From: JACIWB01 sp038818725
Lineage (GTDB): Archaea > Thermoplasmatota > E2 > UBA202 > JdFR-43
Assembly (NCBI GenBank): GCA_038818725.1
Contig: JAWAYL010000002.1
Span: 1-64,000, forward strand
Reading direction: 5' to 3'
Length of the DNA stretch: 64,000 bases
Shown here: piece after piece, positions 62,419 to 64,000 of the stretch
Layout of the letters: each line of letters starts with the position of its first letter
Position numbering within the stretch: the first letter of the stretch is position 1
Position numbers and translations under genes: made by a program
The notes under the pieces: generated by a model
The model's input: only the letters and a program-made list of their open reading frames with translations
What the model was told of the DNA's origin: nothing
Databases searched by the model: none

Positions 62419-63498
62419 TCACCCCCTTATTTTTACCCATCCTAATGGGTATTCATTATTATAACTCACTCTTCTTGTCTTAGGAAATTTCAAAACAAAT
62501 TTTCCTGTTTTTGGATTTCTCCCGAGACCGAGTTTTTTTCTTAAGTTCCTACCTTTTTCCCATTCTTCAAATTTCTCCGCTTTCAAGCCTATGGTTTTTG
62601 CATGCCATCCTCCACCCCATCCAAGATTTAATATCATCTCATTTTCCTTGCAATTTTCTATTTCATCCTTCAATTTATAAAATACATTTTTTGTTACATT
62701 AGAAAATTTATAATTTAATTGTTTTAGAATTATCTCTTTAGAAAATTCACTGCATATTTTGAAAATTTCTTCTTTTTTCATATACTCTTTTACTAGATTC
62801 TCTTTAAAGATGTGTTTATTTAACAGTTCATTGTCTATCCTAAAATAAAAGCTCGTCTTTTCCCCTCGCTTTATACTTTCTATGTATGTGGGAATTGTTC
62901 GAGGATTCCCAACAATTTTTATTTCATTTATCTCTAAAGAGGATAAAGAAAAAGGAAGAGTATCTGAGATTCTTAATGCTCTTAAAATATCGTAATGTGG
63001 TTCTTTACCGAATATTTCTTTTTCTAATCTTATACAAGCTTCATTTGGTTTTATATATTTCTTTTCTAATAATTCTTTACAGTAATCAAACACTTTTTCT
63101 TCACTTACTATTTTCCATAAAAGTGCTGTTCTTATTGCACCTTTTATTGAACTTCCGGGAATATAAGGAAATCCCTCAATATTTTTAATAAATTCTCTAA
63201 TCTGAGGCTTTGTGTTTCGTATTCTATCAAAATCTATCTTCATAGGAATTGAATACTGCGAGAAATCGGTAGGGTTTAAGTTGTTTTTCTTTAAAAAATC
63301 CTCCATTTTAAAATCTTCTTTTTCTTTATTAATTTCTTCTACGAGCGAGATATTATTTTCTATACAATACCCGGCAAATTTATCAAAATCCATTTTTATA
63401 AAATTTTTGTTTTCAATAACAAAATCTATCGATGTAAAAACATTCCCATTACCTACATGTAAGGGTGTAAGAACCTCTAATTCTAATCTATTCTTCAT
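62419..63498 (-). CDS. csm5: type III-A RAMP protein Csm5
   Basis: 359-residue RAMP-superfamily subunit at the crRNA 3' end of the Csm complex. Landmarks are LEVLTPLHVGNGNVF at 7-21, IPGSSIKGAIRTALLWK near 122-138 (the RAMP glycine-rich loop) and the C-terminal GWGGGWHAKTIG and EYPLGWVKI. It starts directly after the csm4 stop with AGGTGAG as ribosome binding site, and ends two bases before the CARF-HEPN gene. Operon order csm4-csm5-effector fits type III-A. Confidence 0.9.
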   Translation of the reverse strand: MKNRLELEVLTPLHVGNGNVFTSIDFVIENKNFIKMDFDKFAGYCIENNISLVEEINKEKEDFKMEDFLKKNNLNPTDFSQYSIPMKIDFDRIRNTKPQIREFIKNIEGFPYIPGSSIKGAIRTALLWKIVSEEKVFDYCKELLEKKYIKPNEACIRLEKEIFGKEPHYDILRALRISDTLPFSLSSLEINEIKIVGNPRTIPTYIESIKRGEKTSFYFRIDNELLNKHIFKENLVKEYMKKEEIFKICSEFSKEIILKQLNYKFSNVTKNVFYKLKDEIENCKENEMILNLGWGGGWHAKTIGLKAEKFEEWEKGRNLRKKLGLGRNPKTGKFVLKFPKTRRVSYNNEYPLGWVKIRG

Positions 63499-64000
63499 TT
63501 ACTCACCTTTAATTTGGATAGCATAGGCTTTTCCATATATAGAGTATCCTTCGTAATGAATTAATTTTCCCTCAGGCAACTTTTCAAATACACTCCCTTC
63601 TTTTATCATTTTTATTCTCGGTTTTCTTTCCTTTCCTATCCATCCTCCTTTTAAAACAAAATCCCAAGATGAGGCGCCAGAAAATAAACCTTTTTCGTTT
63701 TCATCTGGATAGAATAACGAGAGAAGCATATACTTGTTTCCATTTAGAGGGGTACGGAGGGTTATATTTTCTTCTTTAAAGCTAAATAGTCCATAACCCC
63801 ATGTTCTTTTTCCGCCAAACCCTTCCTCCTGTAGTAACCTCAAAGAAGAGATTATTTCTCTATAAATATTTTCTTCGCACTCAATAGTAAACCAGAGACC
63901 ACATTTTTCATTAAATTTTATCAAACCTACAAAAAAGAAATCAGACTTTTTGGTTTCGCGGTCGAGATAAACTTTTGGTATTTGTTGCTCTTCATATAGA
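63499..64000 (-). CDS. csm4: Csm4 (type III-A RAMP protein), partial at the window edge
   Basis: C-terminal 166 codons of Csm4; the 5' part lies beyond the window. The frame stays open to the edge and includes EQQIPKVYLDRETKKSDFFF, which is the Csm4 region where crRNA tag binding occurs, then LQEEGFGGKRTWGYGLFSF, the RAMP glycine-rich loop. An in-frame TTG at 63924 would be a false internal start. The stop abuts the csm5 start. The remaining csm genes (cas10, csm2, csm3) presumably lie to the right. Confidence 0.85.
   Translation of the reverse strand, partial: LYEEQQIPKVYLDRETKKSDFFFVGLIKFNEKCGLWFTIECEENIYREIISSLRLLQEEGFGGKRTWGYGLFSFKEENITLRTPLNGNKYMLLSLFYPDENEKGLFSGASSWDFVLKGGWIGKERKPRIKMIKEGSVFEKLPEGKLIHYEGYSIYGKAYAIQIKGE

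Noticed and set aside
63499..63924. Complete 141-residue protein starting at TTG 63924
   Set aside because: The frame is open to the window edge and upstream residues are Csm4-like, so the gene is partial.

Overview
This is a gene-dense, AT-rich archaeal chromosome segment. The two-subunit DNA polymerase D (large subunit DP2), a VAT/Cdc48 AAA+ ATPase, Alba, archaeal RIO1, aIF1A and aIF6, PDCD5, prefoldin alpha, type 2 IPP isomerase, isopentenyl phosphate kinase and the two-subunit phosphomevalonate dehydratase (aconitase X) together point to a euryarchaeote-like organism. Gene content fits an uncultured anaerobic lineage near Thermoplasmatota, but that placement is inference. There are no rRNA genes and four tRNA genes.

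Layout. 1-5.7 kb: a small membrane protein, a TadC/GspF-like platform protein and its TadA/VirB11-like ATPase, and a divergent HerA-like ATPase. 5.7-14 kb: a tightly overlapping redox operon made of a flavin/NAD(P)H oxidoreductase, a ferredoxin, an HdrC-HdrB fusion, two HdrA-like flavoproteins and a 1000-residue MvhD-GltD fusion. It looks like a hydrogenase-free, NAD(P)H-linked electron-bifurcating heterodisulfide-reductase-type complex. A thioredoxin-reductase-like flavoprotein without the redox CxxC faces it. 14.9-18.4 kb: an accessory patch with a repeat element, tRNA-Lys carrying an apparent T-loop intron, decayed genes, twin small membrane proteins, a GIY-YIG protein, an IS5-like transposase remnant, a TSUP transporter and an AbrB-type regulator. 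18.5-29 kb: Alba, an NSS symporter with its tiny partner, a four-gene operon (ZIP transporter, JAMM protease, NAD kinase, IMPase/FBPase), a citrate-lyase-alpha plus aconitase-family pair, a secreted Ntn hydrolase, an AhpD-like protein and RNase Z. 29-35 kb: tRNA-Gln, enolase, UMP kinase, RtcA, initiator tRNA-Met and VAT.

35-39 kb: a second copy of the repeat element and a decayed DDE transposase directly upstream of the conserved cluster S19e-PDCD5-L39e-L31e-aIF6-prefoldin alpha-FtsY. 39-47 kb: extracellular and surface genes (glycosidase-like protein, beta-propeller-like protein, two membrane proteins) and a sensor histidine kinase split by a frameshift inside a (TA)6 tract. 47-57 kb: a long minus-strand run joining isoprenoid synthesis (phosphomevalonate dehydratase, isopentenyl phosphate kinase, IPP isomerase, prenyl synthase) with PurC, GluRS and translation or ribosome-assembly genes (aIF1A, RIO1, KH protein). 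57-60 kb: DP2 and an intron-containing tRNA-Tyr. 60.3-64 kb: the edge of a type III-A CRISPR-Cas module (cas6, a CARF-HEPN effector, csm5 and partial csm4); no repeat array is visible.

Most promising for follow-up: the 18-nt bulge-helix-bulge intron in the T-loop of tRNA-Lys, the Hdr/MvhD/GltD redox operon with its unusual fusion protein, the TA-repeat-interrupted sensor kinase, and the orphan CitF-aconitase pair.
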